From Rhodococcus jostii RHA1 (GTDB lineage: Bacteria; Actinomycetota; Actinomycetes; Mycobacteriales; Mycobacteriaceae), in assembly GCF_000014565.1 (NCBI RefSeq), contig NC_008268.1:1-64000 (forward strand): DNA of 64,000 bases, in the 5' to 3' direction. This document shows, piece by piece, positions 17,469 to 27,830 of the stretch. The notes under the pieces are model-generated. The model ran no database searches. It was not told where the DNA came from and saw nothing but the letters and a program-made list of their open reading frames with translations. Position 1 is the first letter of the stretch, and every line of letters starts with the position of its first letter. Both the position numbers and the translations under genes were made by a program.

Positions 17469-19553
17469 GCGGGGGATCTGCGCCTCGGCGGCCTGCGCGG
17501 TTGTCGATCGGTGATCGCGTGCGGCTGGCGGGAACGTTGCACACGGTGATCGCGGTGTCGGGAACACGAATACAGCTGGCGGACACCGGCGGTCAAGTCG
17601 CCGAGGTTGGTCTGACCGACCTATTGGCGGCCGGAGACTTCGAGGCGGTGAGTGCGCCGGCGCAGGCTCCGGTTCCCCCGTCCACGCTGTTGGACGGTGT
17701 GCCGGAAGCTGTGGCGGCGGAGGCGTTGTGGTGGGAACAGCACATCGTCGAGGTGTTGCGCGGGGTGCCGCCGCAGGCCCGGCGGGGACCAGGCCGAAAC
17801 GGGAGTACGACCCGGAGCGGGTGTCGCTGACCCGCCGCGAGCAGGCCAAGGCCGCGGAGCTGACCGGGGCCGGTCGTCCGGTGACCGCGAGCGCGATCAC
17901 CAAACGCCGACGCCGCTACGAAGCGCGCGGGCTGGCCGGGATGGTCGATCATCGGATCGACAAGCCCGTCACCGCGCACGGTCGGGCCGATCCGCTGGTG
18001 GTGGCGGCGCTGCAACAAGCGATCGCCGAGGCGACGCAGGAGTCCTCCCGCACGGCCACCTACCTGTTCTGGCGGACCGGCCAGATCCTGGAGGCCGCCC
18101 ACGGTCCGGGGGGCCGTTCGGTTGCCGTCGCAGCGCAGTCTTTACCGGTTGCTGGAGAAGCTGGCGGTGGGCAAGCACACCACGGGATCTGCTCGCACCC
18201 GCCGGTCGCTGGCCGACCGCCCGGACGGGCCGTTCGGCGAGGCGGACGCGTGGGCGCCGGGTGAGGTGATGCAGATCGACTGCACCCCGCTGGACGTGCT
18301 GGTCCGCCTGGACGACGGCGTTACGGGCCGGATCGATTTGACCGGCATGATCGATGTCGCGACCAGGACCGTGACCGCGGCGGTGTTGCCTCCGACGACC
18401 AAGTCGGTGGACGCGAGCGTGTTGCTGGCCCGCACCGTCACGCCTGAACCGATGCGGCCGGGCTGTTCGCAGGCACTGGCGATGTCGCGGTCGGCGCTGC
18501 CGTTCGAGCGGCTGCTGGACATCGATGCCCGTATGCAGCACGCCGCAGCCCGGCCGGTCGTCATTCCCGAGACGATCGTGGTCGACCAGGGAAAGGTGTT
18601 CATCTCCCGCAACTTCCGGGCCTCCTGCAACTTCCTGGGCATCAACTTCCAGCCCGTCCACGACGCATCCGGCTGGGAAAAGGGGCATATCGAGCGGATG
18701 CTCGGCTCGGTCGGCACGCTGTTCGCCCAGTTCGTCGCGGGCTACACCGGATTCAACGCCGAACGCCGGGGCCGCCACGTCGAGCAGCAAGCGGTGTGGT
18801 CGGTGACGGAGTTGCAGGAGCTGCTGGACGAGTGGCTCGTGGCAGCCTGGCAGAACCGGCCCCACGACGGGCTCGGCGACCCCGTCCATCCGGGACGGAT
18901 GTTCAGCCCGAACGAGAAATACGCCGCGCTCATCGAAACCGCAGGCTATGTCCCGGTCGCACTGTCGGCGGACGACTACGTCGAACTGCTGCCCGCGACC
19001 CGGCGGGCGATCAACGCCTACGGCGTGAAGATCAGCCATCGCACCTACCACGACAAAGCCCTGAACCCGCTGCGGCACCAGCGATCCGGCGTGACCGACC
19101 ATCGGGATCTCTGGGAGATCCATTACGACCCCTACGACGTCTCACGCGTCTGGGGCCGCAACCACTGGAAGGGCGGCTGGCTCACCCTGTTCTGGAGGCA
19201 CCTGCACCGCGTCGCAGCACCGTTCGGGGAACTGGCCTGGGACCACACCCACCGCGCCCTACCGGGCGCGACCGAAGAAGAAGTCGCCGACGCTGTCGCC
19301 GACCTGCTCAAACGGGCCCACCAAGGACCTTCCGACAGTGAGGGAAAGGCCTCGGCGAAACTCAGCCGCCGGGACCGGCGGGTCGCCGCGCGCACCAAGG
19401 CCAGCTCACCGGCTGCCCCGATCCCACCGCGGCCCGCACCGCGGGACAGCATCGACGAGGAACCGGACCCGGTCCGCAACAACTCGTCCGGGCGCCAAGG
19501 TGATAGCGCTGCCGATCTTCGACCCCTGCGCCGAGGCGGACAAGCGATGGTGA
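17465..19553 (+). pseudogene. tnsB: TnsB-like DDE transposase, frameshifted
   Basis: The GTG at 17,465 overlaps the tnsA stop. The protein shows an N-terminal helix-turn-helix region (LTRREQAKAAELTGAGRPVT), the rve core with the three acidic residues in MQIDCTPLDV, IVVDQGKVFIS and WEKGHIERMLGSV, and a Mu-transposase C-terminal beta domain (INAYGVKISHRTYH, LWEIHYDPYDVSRVWGR). Frame changes are needed near 17,785 (G run), 18,110 (six G) and 19,490, after which AKVIALPIFDPCAEADKRW ends at TGA 19,551-19,553. The catalytic core itself is in one uninterrupted frame. Confidence 0.8.
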
Positions 19554-20589
19554 CCCGCACAGCCCGTCACGGATCCGATGACGAATCCGGTGATGCCGAC
19601 TACGGACACCTGCAGCTGACCACGCCGGACGGGTGGCGCGGCTTCGTCGCCGAGATGCACACCGCGCCGAACCTGCTGCCCACAGCGGTGTGGACGGGCC
19701 TGGCCGAGGACAAACGCGACTACTACGACGACGATCGCATCGATCACCATTCCCGGTTGCTGGTGGTCCAGACACCCACGATCCGCCAGGTCATCGCCTC
19801 CGGTCGCCGCCTGGTCCAGCTCAACCGCAACGCCCACTCCGGGCGATGCGGCTTGATGGTGTCCGGGCCCGCCGGAACCGGTAAGACCACCGCACTGACC
19901 CAGCTCGGCAAGACCGTCGAGGTGATCCACCGGCGACGTCACCCGCACGCGGCGGACGACATTCCCCTCGTCTACATCACCATCGCGCCCGCCGCCACCC
20001 CGAAGATGATCGCGATGGAGTTCGCGCGGTTCTTCGACCTGCCGATCTCGCGGCGCGCCAACATCACCGACATCGCCGACGCGGTCTGCGGCGTGAGCCG
20101 CGACGCCCGCGTCACCCTCGTCGCAGTCGACGAACTCCATAACCTCAACACCCGCACCCGCACCCGCGCGGGCGCCGACGCATCCGACACCTTGAAATAC
20201 TTCAGCGAGAGGACCCCAGCCACCTGTACATATGCCGGGACCAGCCTGGAACGCACCGGGCTGCTGTCCGGCACCCGCGGCGAGCAGATCGCCGGCCGAT
20301 TCGAACATGGTCCGCACCGGTCCGTTCAGCCAGGACCAACAATGGACCGCGCTCATCGCCGCCTTGGAAGACAGTCTGCGACTACACCGGCACCGGCCTG
20401 AATCACTGCCCGAGCTCGACCGCTACCTGCACAGGCGCACCCACGCAAATGATCGGCAGCCTGCTCTGGCTGATCCGCAGCGCGGCCATCAACACCGTCC
20501 TCGACGGCACCGAGAAAATCACCACGAAGTCCCTGGACGCCGTCGACGCCGACATCACCTCCGAATCCTCGGCCCCTCCCGTCGGATAA
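19548..20589 (+). pseudogene. tnsC: TnsC-like AAA+ transposition regulator, frameshifted
   Basis: The ATG overlaps the tnsB stop. TnsC links target selection to the transposase. Walker A GPAGTGKTTAL lies at about residues 106-116 and Walker B VTLVAVDELHNLN at about 190-202, with IAPAATPKMIAMEF between. After EQIAGRF (about 20,300) one base must be skipped to continue NMVRTGPFSQDQQWTALIAA, and near 20,445 another shift gives MIGSLLWLIRSAAINTVLDG to the TAA at 20,587-20,589. The ATPase core is complete but the C-terminal part is broken twice. Confidence 0.75.
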
Positions 20590-20604
20590 GCGGCGAGGTC
20601 CCAC

Positions 20605-20982
20605 ATGCTGCCCCGCGATCGAGCCGAGCTGATACCGGCCCTGGGCAAGGCCGGATGGTCGGTGAACGCCATCGCCGGGGCAGCTCGGCTACAGCCCGAC
20701 GACGAACCGCTCCTCCCTGACCGGACACACGAGACCCGGAGTCCGAACCGCACGCACCCGCCTGCTCACCGGCGCCCTGGCCGACTACAGCCGCCAGCAC
20801 CTCACCGACGACCCACAGCTACGACCCACAGCTACGACCCCACGCCCTGTTCAAAGAGTTGAAAGAACTCCGATTCCAAGCCAGCAAAGCGACCTCCAAC
20901 CGCGAGATGCAACAGCTCCGGCCACCCGCCGCACAGCCGGCTCCCCCGCGCCCGCTCGGGCAGTCCAGACGAGCACACGGTC
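20605..20982 (+). pseudogene. Small transposition-associated protein remnant
   Basis: Begins MLPRDRAELIPALGKAGWSV and continues NAIAGAARL, an HTH-like opening, then loses sense. Another frame gives FKELKELRFQASKATSNREM. It is located between tnsC and tniQ, where related elements often carry a small gene. Function unknown. Confidence 0.3.
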
Positions 20983-21180
20983 GTGCTGCCACGGCCGGTC
21001 GCACCGATCACAGGGCAAACGCTGAGCTCCTACCTACCTCGGCTCGCCCGAACCAACCACCTCACCCTCACCGAGGTCCTGGCCACACTGCCGCCCTGGT
21101 TCTCCACGAAGATCAACAACCCCGACGAACTCTCCCAGCACCACATGCTCGTCCCCGCGACCACCGACGCACTATCCGCG
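20983..21180 (+). pseudogene. tniQ: TniQ N-terminal fragment
   Basis: LPRPVAPITGQTLSSYLPRL followed by ARTNHLTLTEVLATLP is the start of the TniQ/TnsD domain, the DNA-binding target selector of Tn7-like elements. The zinc-finger and C-terminal parts are absent, and after about 21,180 no related sequence is seen, so the gene is truncated. Confidence 0.6.
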
Positions 21181-21688
21181 TCACACAGGCCCCCGTACCG
21201 AGATCTTCCTTCCGAGGAGGAGACCAATCAGCGGCAAGCCCGTGCACCCGCTTACACAACAAAGGAGCGGCGTGGACATGCTCACCGATCAGCGAGCAGA
21301 CAGCGCAGGCGTTGACATGGCATACGCATCGGCGAAGCCGACCATCCCACCCATCCCTGATCGACTTCGCCGGGTGCACGATGGCGGTGCGGCGATCTGC
21401 CATCTCCCCATTGCCGATCGCCCGAATACCATTGGCGCACCAAATCTTAGCAACTGATACCCGACATCGAGTCCGAAAACTCGTGCCGGCCACCGACCTC
21501 CTCCGACGCCGACAACACCCCGCCCGCCCCCCACAACAGGACGCGCGAACAGCGCCACGACAACGACACGCCAACCACCGACAAAGACAACATCCGACCG
21601 ACGCACCCGATCACATCCATCGCCAAGCAGTTCCGCTCCCCCTCAACGGTCGACGCTGCCGTCATCCAGGGGCCGAGACCGGTACCCG
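21181..21688. other. No recognisable gene
   Basis: Between the tniQ fragment and nrdH no frame on either strand looks like a protein. Probably decayed transposon sequence. Confidence 0.4.
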
Positions 21689-21916
21689 TCAGGCTGCCGC
21701 GAGGGCCCTGATGCGATCGGGCCGGAAACCCGCCCAATGGTCGTCACCCACCACGATGACAGGGGCCTGCAGGTAGCCGAGACCCAGCACGTAGTCATGG
21801 GCGTCAGGGTCTCGGGTGATGTCGACGATCGTGTAGTCGAGCCCCTCGTTGTCCAGGGCGCGGTAGGTGGCGGTGCATTGCACGCAGGCCGGCTTGCTGT
21901 AGATCGTGATGGTCAT
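21689..21916 (-). CDS. nrdH: NrdH-redoxin
   Basis: NrdH is a glutaredoxin-like protein with thioredoxin-like activity that reduces class Ib ribonucleotide reductase. The 75-residue protein has the family start MTITIYSKPACVQCTATYRA with the redox pair CVQC at 11-14, and the FRPDRIRAL end; GYLQAPVIV supplies the cis-Pro. The start at 21,916 is fixed by GGAG six bases upstream; the frame is open further but not protein-like. nrdI, nrdE and nrdF, which normally follow, are absent, so it is an orphan copy, bordered upstream by an ISL3-type element. Confidence 0.9.
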   Translation of the reverse strand: MTITIYSKPACVQCTATYRALDNEGLDYTIVDITRDPDAHDYVLGLGYLQAPVIVVGDDHWAGFRPDRIRALAAA

Positions 21917-22042
21917 GGTGCACTCCGCTCCGTGATGTGTGCCGGCGGGGGACCGGAAGTATATGCTCTCCGGCCCGGGTTCGCGCGCTGACAGCGCGGA
22001 GGCGCCGAGTCCCGCGAACTCATCGAACATACATGCCCCTCC

Positions 22043-23263
22043 TTACGTTTGTGTGGGCAGTTTTACCTCGATTCCGCCGAGATTGAGATAGATCATCGCC
22101 GTGAGTGATTTTGCTGAATGATGACCGTAACCGCGGGCATTGATCAGTCTGATCTTCGAGTTGATCCCCTCGATAAGGGCATTGGATATCCCCAACTCGA
22201 TTGCTGCACAGATTTGCTCGGATTTCTTGTCGATCATGCGCGCCAGTTGTACGAACGCATCGATCCCGCAGGACCGCGCTTCTTCGATCCACCGCCGTAG
22301 ATACCGTGCAGCGTTCCGGGGCGCGATCTTGCGGTAGAGATCGCGGAACTGCTCCTTCAGACGCCACGCTGTCCCGACCTCGGTATCGGCTGCGGTCACC
22401 GTCCGCAGCAACGACTTGTGTTTCTTGGTGAGCCGATTCTTACCGAGCCGCAACACTGTGCGAGCTTGACGCCATTCCGGGGCTTGCATCGACAAGGTCC
22501 GGCGAACAGACGCCGCGTCGGAGAACACACGATCCAATGCTCGGTTCACCCACTGCATCACGTGAAAGGGGTCCATACACTGACGAGCCCGCGGGACGTG
22601 ATCCTCTGCGGCGGCTCGGAAGGCGGGAGAGCCGTCCATCGACACCACCTGCACCTTGTCGCGCTCCTTCGCCGACTGTTGCTCGAAGAACTCCGAAAAC
22701 GAGTCTCGGCCTCGGCCCTCGGTGATGTAGACGACCTTGCCGGTGTCGTGATCGCCGACGATGGTGAGGTACTTGTGCGGATGTCGGTAGCAGATTTCGT
22801 CGACTCCGATTCGATACAAATTCTCGAGCCTGCGCGAGTCGATCAACGCATCGACCGCCCGCGTGACGATGGAGGTGACCGTTCGCCATGCACAGCGCAT
22901 CAAGGTCGACACCGAGGTCCGATCGGTGCGGGTGACCAACCACAGCACCATGTCCTCGAAGTCGCGTGTATGCCGTGCTGTCGGACGCGCCCACGGAATG
23001 TCCTCGGTCCGGACGCCGCAGGTCGGGCACTCGATCCGTCGGATCGGATACTTCAACCACACCTTGTGGCGGCCGAAGTCGAGATGGCGCCAGCGCCGCG
23101 GCGCGTGGTCGTAGGCTGCGGCGCTCGTGTAGCCGCATGGGCACTTCACACGGCGTGCTGCGAGCCTGAGGGTGACCTCGACGGAGTCGTCTGTGATCGA
23201 CACATCCGACACCGATGCACCGGGGATTTGAAGCAGACGGTTAAATGCAGTACTGACGCGCAC
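22043..23263 (-). CDS. ISL3-family transposase
   Basis: An intact 406-residue transposase. The N-terminus has the ISL3 zinc-binding region (VKCPCGYTS and RIECPTCGVRTEDI), then an HTH, then the DDE core: RIGVDEICYRHPHKY, VVSMDGSPAFRAAAEDHVP with the DPFHVMQWVN signature, and the C-terminal GISNALIEGINSKIRLINAR containing the catalytic Glu. The frame is complete, unlike other transposases here. I could not identify matching terminal repeats in the about 40 bases left of the stop or about 80 bases right of the start, so the element limits are open. It lies between nrdH and a truncated flavoprotein gene. Confidence 0.9.
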   Translation of the reverse strand: MRVSTAFNRLLQIPGASVSDVSITDDSVEVTLRLAARRVKCPCGYTSAAAYDHAPRRWRHLDFGRHKVWLKYPIRRIECPTCGVRTEDIPWARPTARHTRDFEDMVLWLVTRTDRTSVSTLMRCAWRTVTSIVTRAVDALIDSRRLENLYRIGVDEICYRHPHKYLTIVGDHDTGKVVYITEGRGRDSFSEFFEQQSAKERDKVQVVSMDGSPAFRAAAEDHVPRARQCMDPFHVMQWVNRALDRVFSDAASVRRTLSMQAPEWRQARTVLRLGKNRLTKKHKSLLRTVTAADTEVGTAWRLKEQFRDLYRKIAPRNAARYLRRWIEEARSCGIDAFVQLARMIDKKSEQICAAIELGISNALIEGINSKIRLINARGYGHHSAKSLTAMIYLNLGGIEVKLPTQT

Positions 23264-23736
23264 GTGTAGCGGTCCTCCGGGTTGAGGTTGGTGTAGGAAC
23301 CCCGAAATCTAGAGACCCAACACGTGCGCGTCCCTCATTTCACCGGCAACTCGCCGACCACTGCGTCCAACAACACAACCCACCCTGAACAGCAGAAATG
23401 ACGCCCACACAAACCTCAGGAGCGCCACATACATTCGATTATCTGTTATGGTGACCTTTCGGCACCAGTGACGGTGTAGGGAAGACTCCGTCACTGGCGC
23501 CGTCAACGCTGTGACAATCACAAAAGCCGTTGTCGCGCAATGCTTGTCGGCCAATTTCGGAGAATCGGCACGGGGAGAAGTGTCGGGATGCGACCCGAAC
23601 GTCCGGCCCGGCGAGTCGGGCGCTGTGCCGTTCCGGGCCGCCGTGGCCAGGGCGGCTTCCACCCCTTCGTACCGGATTCCGCAGCGTTCAGGGACGGGCG
23701 CACCCGTTCTCGGTTCCCGCACCCGTAGGGACCTTC
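23264..23736. other. No recognisable gene; right flank of the ISL3 element
   Basis: Contains the presumed right end of the element and unrecognised sequence up to the point where the flavoprotein pseudogene loses its homology. Nothing else is supported. Confidence 0.35.
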
Positions 23737-24784
23737 GAAGAGAATCCGGGTACCGGGCTGCAGAGTCCGGGTTCGTGCGCTGTTGTCGCCGAGAGACTTG
23801 ATCGATATCCGCAGGTGGCGCCCGTGCGGTGCGGCGGACAGCGAGTAGGGATTTGCCCGGCTCCAACCGTGACGACCGAGGAACCTCCAGTTGCAGAACT
23901 GGCCGGCGACGATCGGAAGTCGATCCAGGTGCCTGCCGGAGATGTACACCGACAGGACCCCGTCCGCCTCCGGCACTACGGCAGCGACCCGCAGCGCATG
24001 TCGGACACTGCGCCACAACGGAAGACCGATCCGCCACACGAGAACCGCTGCGGCCACGAGGATCCACAAGGTCCACCAGTAGAGGGTCGCGGCGGTCGAA
24101 CCCAGGAATTCCTGGCCGGTCCACAGTTGGTGCGGCAACACCAATCCCACCCCGAGATACCCGTAGAGGTGCAGCAGATGCCACGATTCGTAACGGAGCC
24201 GGTCGCGTATCGGCCGCACGCTGGTGATCACCACCATCAGAAGTAGCGCCGTGCCGACGACGGCCAGCAACATCCCAGGGTAGTCCGTCGCCAACTCCCA
24301 CGCCGTCGCGGATGCGGCGAGCACGTCACCGCCGGCATAGCCGAACGTGATTGCCGCGATATGAGCGAACATCAGCGTGAACGACGTCAGGCCTACCACC
24401 CGATGCAGCCCGATCAGCCGGTCCTGACCGAAGGCACGCTCGAGCACGGAGATCCGTGACGATCAGCACGACCTGCACGAGGAGGAGGTCCGCGGACGCC
24501 AGGCCGGCGAGGCGCCCCCCGGACAGAAGAGCGGTGGCGATGGTGCCGAGATCCTGAATCCCGCCGTCGGCGGCCCACCAGTAGGACACCATCAGCAGGC
24601 TCAGCCAAAGCGCCACCCCGGCGCCGATGCGGACGAGGGCATCGCTGCGCTCGGCGCGGCAGTTGGCGCGTGCAAGCGGAGGTCGATCCAGAGGTCGGGT
24701 CGGCGGCTCGGCCGCGGTGATCGGATGTGTCGGACAGCTCGATCGTTCCCGACCGGTCACTCGAGAAGTGGGCATACGCGTCAT
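23737..24784 (-). pseudogene. Ferric-reductase-like transmembrane flavoprotein, truncated
   Basis: The family passes electrons from NAD(P)H via FAD to membrane haem. Visible are membrane segments ALWLSLLMVSYWW, LLLVQVVLIV, LIGLHRVVGLTSFTLMFAHI and MLLAVVGTALLLMVVI with haem-ligand His in LHRVVG, FAHI and WHLLHLYGY, then an FAD-binding domain (GQFCNWRF, ANPYSLSAAP, LRISIKSLGD, GTRILFEGPYG). Near 24,450 one indel separates the N-terminal part (start at 24,784 or 24,775) from the rest. After FEGPYG the NAD-binding domain is replaced by unrelated sequence, so the gene is truncated at about 23,737. Confidence 0.75.
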
Positions 24785-24939
24785 CGTGATCGTCCAACCC
24801 GATGTCGTCCTGGCGGCTCGCTGCGTACTTGCTGTGAACGGCAGACCGGTCCGGCGATTTCGATCGTTCGACTGCTCCCAGCATCGTCGGGTCGCCGCGT
24901 TCCCACCCACCGCCGGATCATTTCCCGCACACTCGGTGA

Positions 24940-25911
24940 ATGCCCTCGTTGCCGACGGTCCCGTCTCCGATGCTGGCCACGTTGGGCCAACTTCCGCGCG
25001 GTGCGGGGTGGGCGTTCGAAATGAAGTGGGATGGTCAACGTGCCATCGCCACCGTCGACGATGGTGGATCCCGGCTGTTCAGCCGCAACGGAAATGACAT
25101 CACTGCGACCTTTCCGGAGCTGGCCGGGCCGGTATCCGACGCGCTGGGCGGACGTGAGGCGATCCTCGACGGCGAGATCGTCGCGCTCGACGCGAGCGGC
25201 CGGCCGTCGTTCAGCCGCCTCCAACGGCGCATGCACGTGCTGTCCCCCACCACAGAACTCCGCAACGAGGTGCCCGTCACGTATTACGTGTTCGACGTCC
25301 TATCCCTCGATGGCAAGTCCACGACTGGGCTTCCCTATCTGCGGCGGCGGGCCGAACTCGCCGACCTTGCGCTGTCCGGCCCCCGCCTGCAGGTGCCGCC
25401 GTACTGGACCGACGTCGACGGCGAGGAGATGCTCGATCGCGCCCGTAGGCACCACCTCGAGGGAGCAGTCGCAAAACGCGTCGACTCGACGTATCAACCG
25501 GGTCGCCGCTCCCCTGCCTGGATCAAGCAACCGCTACGCGCCAATACCGAAGGGATCATCGTCGGCTGGGTCGATGGCACCGGAGCCGCCCGCGACGGTA
25601 TCGGATCACTTCTCCTCGCCGCGTATGACGACGACCACCGGCTGGTGTACATCGGACATGTCGGCACCGGTTTCACCACCGCGACACGGAAGTCACTACG
25701 AGAGCAGCTCGCGGCGCTGGAACGACCCACGACTCCTCTGTCCTCGCCCCCACCTGCGCGGGACACCAAGGGCGCACACTGGGTCGAGCCGCAGTTGGTC
25801 GGCGACGTCGAGTACCGCGAGCACATCAGTGGCAGGCTGCGCCATCCCAGCTGGAAGGGCCTGCGCGAGGACAAGGCGCCGAGTGAAGTCGACTTGCCGG
25901 GTCGGCACTGA
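24940..25911 (+). CDS. ATP-dependent DNA ligase (LigD-type ligase domain)
   Basis: Seals nicks or double-strand breaks through a covalent lysyl-AMP. The nucleotidyltransferase motif EMKWDGQRA has the reactive Lys at 29, followed by LFSRNGNDIT (motif with the second Arg), DGEIVALD, VTYYVFDVLSLDG, EGAVAKRVDSTYQPGRRS and WIKQPLR (motifs IV and V); the C-terminal OB-fold part has GTGFTT and PSWKGLREDK. At 323 residues it is a stand-alone ligase like the ligase domain of LigD or LigC, without polymerase or nuclease domains. The ATG at 24,940 has only a weak GGTGA upstream. The next gene reads the same way 75 bases on. Confidence 0.88.
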   Translation: MPSLPTVPSPMLATLGQLPRGAGWAFEMKWDGQRAIATVDDGGSRLFSRNGNDITATFPELAGPVSDALGGREAILDGEIVALDASGRPSFSRLQRRMHVLSPTTELRNEVPVTYYVFDVLSLDGKSTTGLPYLRRRAELADLALSGPRLQVPPYWTDVDGEEMLDRARRHHLEGAVAKRVDSTYQPGRRSPAWIKQPLRANTEGIIVGWVDGTGAARDGIGSLLLAAYDDDHRLVYIGHVGTGFTTATRKSLREQLAALERPTTPLSSPPPARDTKGAHWVEPQLVGDVEYREHISGRLRHPSWKGLREDKAPSEVDLPGRH

Positions 25912-25985
25912 GGTCGCGTGCCCTCGGCGACGGGTCGGGCGGACCACTCAGTGGTTTCTCAGCGACGCCGACGAATACTCGAATC

Positions 25986-26459
25986 ATGTCGACTGTCAGC
26001 GGGTTGCCCGCCCATGTCCTGCTCGTCCATTTCATCGTCGTCCTGGCACCGCTGACCGCAGTTCTGATCGTCGTGTGCAGCGTATGGCCGGCGGCCCGCC
26101 GTCGGCTGGTGTGGCTCACGCTCGTGCTCGCGGCCGTGACGGTGATAGTGACTCCACTGACCACCGACGCCGGTGAATGGCTGGAGAAGCACGTCGCCCG
26201 GTCGTCTGCCGTGCACACCCACGCCGAACTGGGCGACAGCATGATCTACTTCTCCGTCGCGCTTCTTCTCAGCGCGTTGGCGGTCACCGCCGTCCAGCTT
26301 CGCGAACGAAAGTCGGATCCTCCGCGGTCGCTCACCGTGATCGTTGCTGTTCTCGCGGTGGTGGTTGCGGTAGGGACCATTGTTCAGGTCTACCGCATCG
26401 GAGAGTCCGGGTCGCGCGCCACGTGGGGGGATGTCGTCACGTCGGGCTCGGAGCCGTGA
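25986..26459 (+). CDS. DUF2231-type membrane protein
   Basis: 157 residues with about four membrane segments: VLLVHFIVVLAPLTAVLIVV, LVWLTLVLAAVTVIVTPL, MIYFSVALLLSALAVTAV and SLTVIVAVLAVVVAVGTIV. The GLPAHVLLVHFIVVLAPL opening and HTHAELGDSM after the second helix are typical of DUF2231. The function is unknown; the conserved His residues have led to suggestions of haem or metal binding, which cannot be judged here. Intact. Confidence 0.75.
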   Translation: MSTVSGLPAHVLLVHFIVVLAPLTAVLIVVCSVWPAARRRLVWLTLVLAAVTVIVTPLTTDAGEWLEKHVARSSAVHTHAELGDSMIYFSVALLLSALAVTAVQLRERKSDPPRSLTVIVAVLAVVVAVGTIVQVYRIGESGSRATWGDVVTSGSEP

Positions 26460-26612
26460 CACGACTCCCGGAGCGACGCCGGGGCGTATCCAGGCCGGGT
26501 GCCATCGGACTGGGCAGTGCGGCACAGGTCCCGACCGTCGGTACGCCGGAGAACCGCCCTCGGCGGGTGGATGATCGAAGGTCACCTCACCACACGTTCG
26601 AAGGGGAGCGCC

Positions 26613-27541
26613 GGTGTCCGAATTACTGATCTTCGACGATGAGCCCGAACCCGGACTGCGCTCTGGCATGCCTGCACACGGGTTCCGACCGGCGCCCCGG
26701 GCGACTCCGTGACGGCCGTACTGAGCGACATGGCCACCACACGGTACGACTGCGCTTCGGTCGTCGCCGTATTGGACGGAGGACGGCTCGCGGGCGTCAC
26801 GACGATCGAACGTATGTTCGGCACCGCGGACCGTGAGGTTCTGCGCGACGTCATGGATCCGAATCCGCCGGCGGTCCGACCCGATACTCACCAGGAACGG
26901 GCCGCGTGGCAGGCGGTCCAGCACGGGGAGCCGGAGCTGGCGGTGGTCGATGACGACCGGTCGGTTCCGTCGTCTCATCGCGCCACAACAACTTCTCGCG
27001 GTACTGCTCCAGGAACACGAGGAGGACCTCTCACGCCTCGGAGGCTTCCTCCATTCGGTCGAGACCACCCGCGCGACGAGCGTGGAGAGCGTGCGGCGGA
27101 GGCTGTGGCACCGTGTTCCCTGGCTCCTCGTCGGATTGCTGGGTGCCATGGTCTCGGCCGTGTTCATGGCGGCGTTCGAAGTCACGCTCGAAGCGAATGT
27201 GGCCGTTGCCTATTTCGTTCCTGGAATCGTGTATCTCGCGGACGCAGACCGAGACCCTGGCGATCCGTGGCTTGTCTGTCGGGGTGGGAATTCGACGTAA
27301 CGTGCGGCGCGAGGCGCTCACCGGGCTGTCGGTGGGTGCTCTCCTCGGAGCCGTGATGCTCCCGGTCGTCAGCCTCATGACCGGTGACACGATGCTTGCG
27401 TTCGCGGTCGCCGTGGCGGTTCTCGCCGCGAGTGCGATCGCCACCGTCGTCGCCATGGTGCTGCACGTCGTAGCGATTACCCTGCAAGGGTCTCGAAAAC
27501 GTCGTAGACCATCCAGGCCGGCCAGAACAACCCCTGAATGA
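26613..27541 (+). pseudogene. MgtE-like CBS-domain transporter, frameshifted and truncated
   Basis: Starts GTG at 26,613 with AAGGGGAG upstream. Frames change near 26,700, 26,975 and 27,240. Reassembled: a CBS pair (VVAVLDGGRLAGVTTIERMF, RDVMDPNPPAV, then PQQLLAVLLQEHEEDLSRLG) followed by membrane segments (PWLLVGLLGAMVSAVFMAAF, YFVPGIVYLADA, IRGLSVGVGI, LTGLSVGALLGAVMLPVVSL, VAVAVLAASAIATVVAMVL). This is the divalent-cation-transporter layout of actinomycete MgtE relatives. The last membrane part is missing, the frame ending beside the convergent small gene at 27,477. Confidence 0.75.
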
Positions 27542-27659
27542 TTGCGAGAACATATTCCCAGAACGCGTCCGCCTGCTGCCAGAACCACACCCAGGCACCG
27601 AAGATGCCCAGGGCGTAGATCGCTCCGCCGCCCGCGGCGCCGGTGTTGCTGTCGCTCAT
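27477..27659 (-). CDS. Small conserved-type membrane protein
   Basis: Sixty residues: a short polar start (MSDSNTGAAGG), a hydrophobic aromatic segment (AIYALGIFGAWVWFWQ), and a second aromatic helix (YVLAIIQGLFWPAWMVYDVF). The start is preceded by GGAAGGA at eight bases. The composition, rich in Trp and Phe with two helices, resembles small conserved membrane proteins of actinomycetes of unknown role. It is convergent with and overlaps the end of the broken transporter gene by 65 bases. Confidence 0.6.
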   Translation of the reverse strand: MSDSNTGAAGGGAIYALGIFGAWVWFWQQADAFWEYVLAIIQGLFWPAWMVYDVFETLAG

Positions 27660-27830
27660 GGTCGCATTCCTTCCGCAGCCGGCGTCGGTGATATCGGAAC
27701 TCGGGCAACTTTCGATCGGGCGCCTCGTCTCAGTGTCGTCACTGCAGGTCCGCGGCGACAGAGCCGTTGGTCACCCGGGCGGGATGCCGCGGTCACGGAG
27801 TCAATCGGGCCGGGTGCCGACCTCGGGTTG

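Larger units (their letters stand above)
16700..21180 (+). mobile_element. Decayed Tn7-like transposition module (tnsABC-tniQ)
   Basis: The gene order endonuclease, DDE transposase, AAA+ regulator, small protein, TniQ is that of actinomycete Tn7-like elements. Overlaps GTGA (tnsA/tnsB) and ATGGTGA (tnsB/tnsC) show a coupled operon. All genes have frameshifts. Terminal repeats were not identified, so the limits given are those of the genes only, and cargo is unknown. Confidence 0.75.

Noticed and set aside
22031..23345. Terminal inverted repeats of the ISL3-type element
   Set aside because: Candidate ends on the two sides did not align well enough to claim boundaries or a target duplication.
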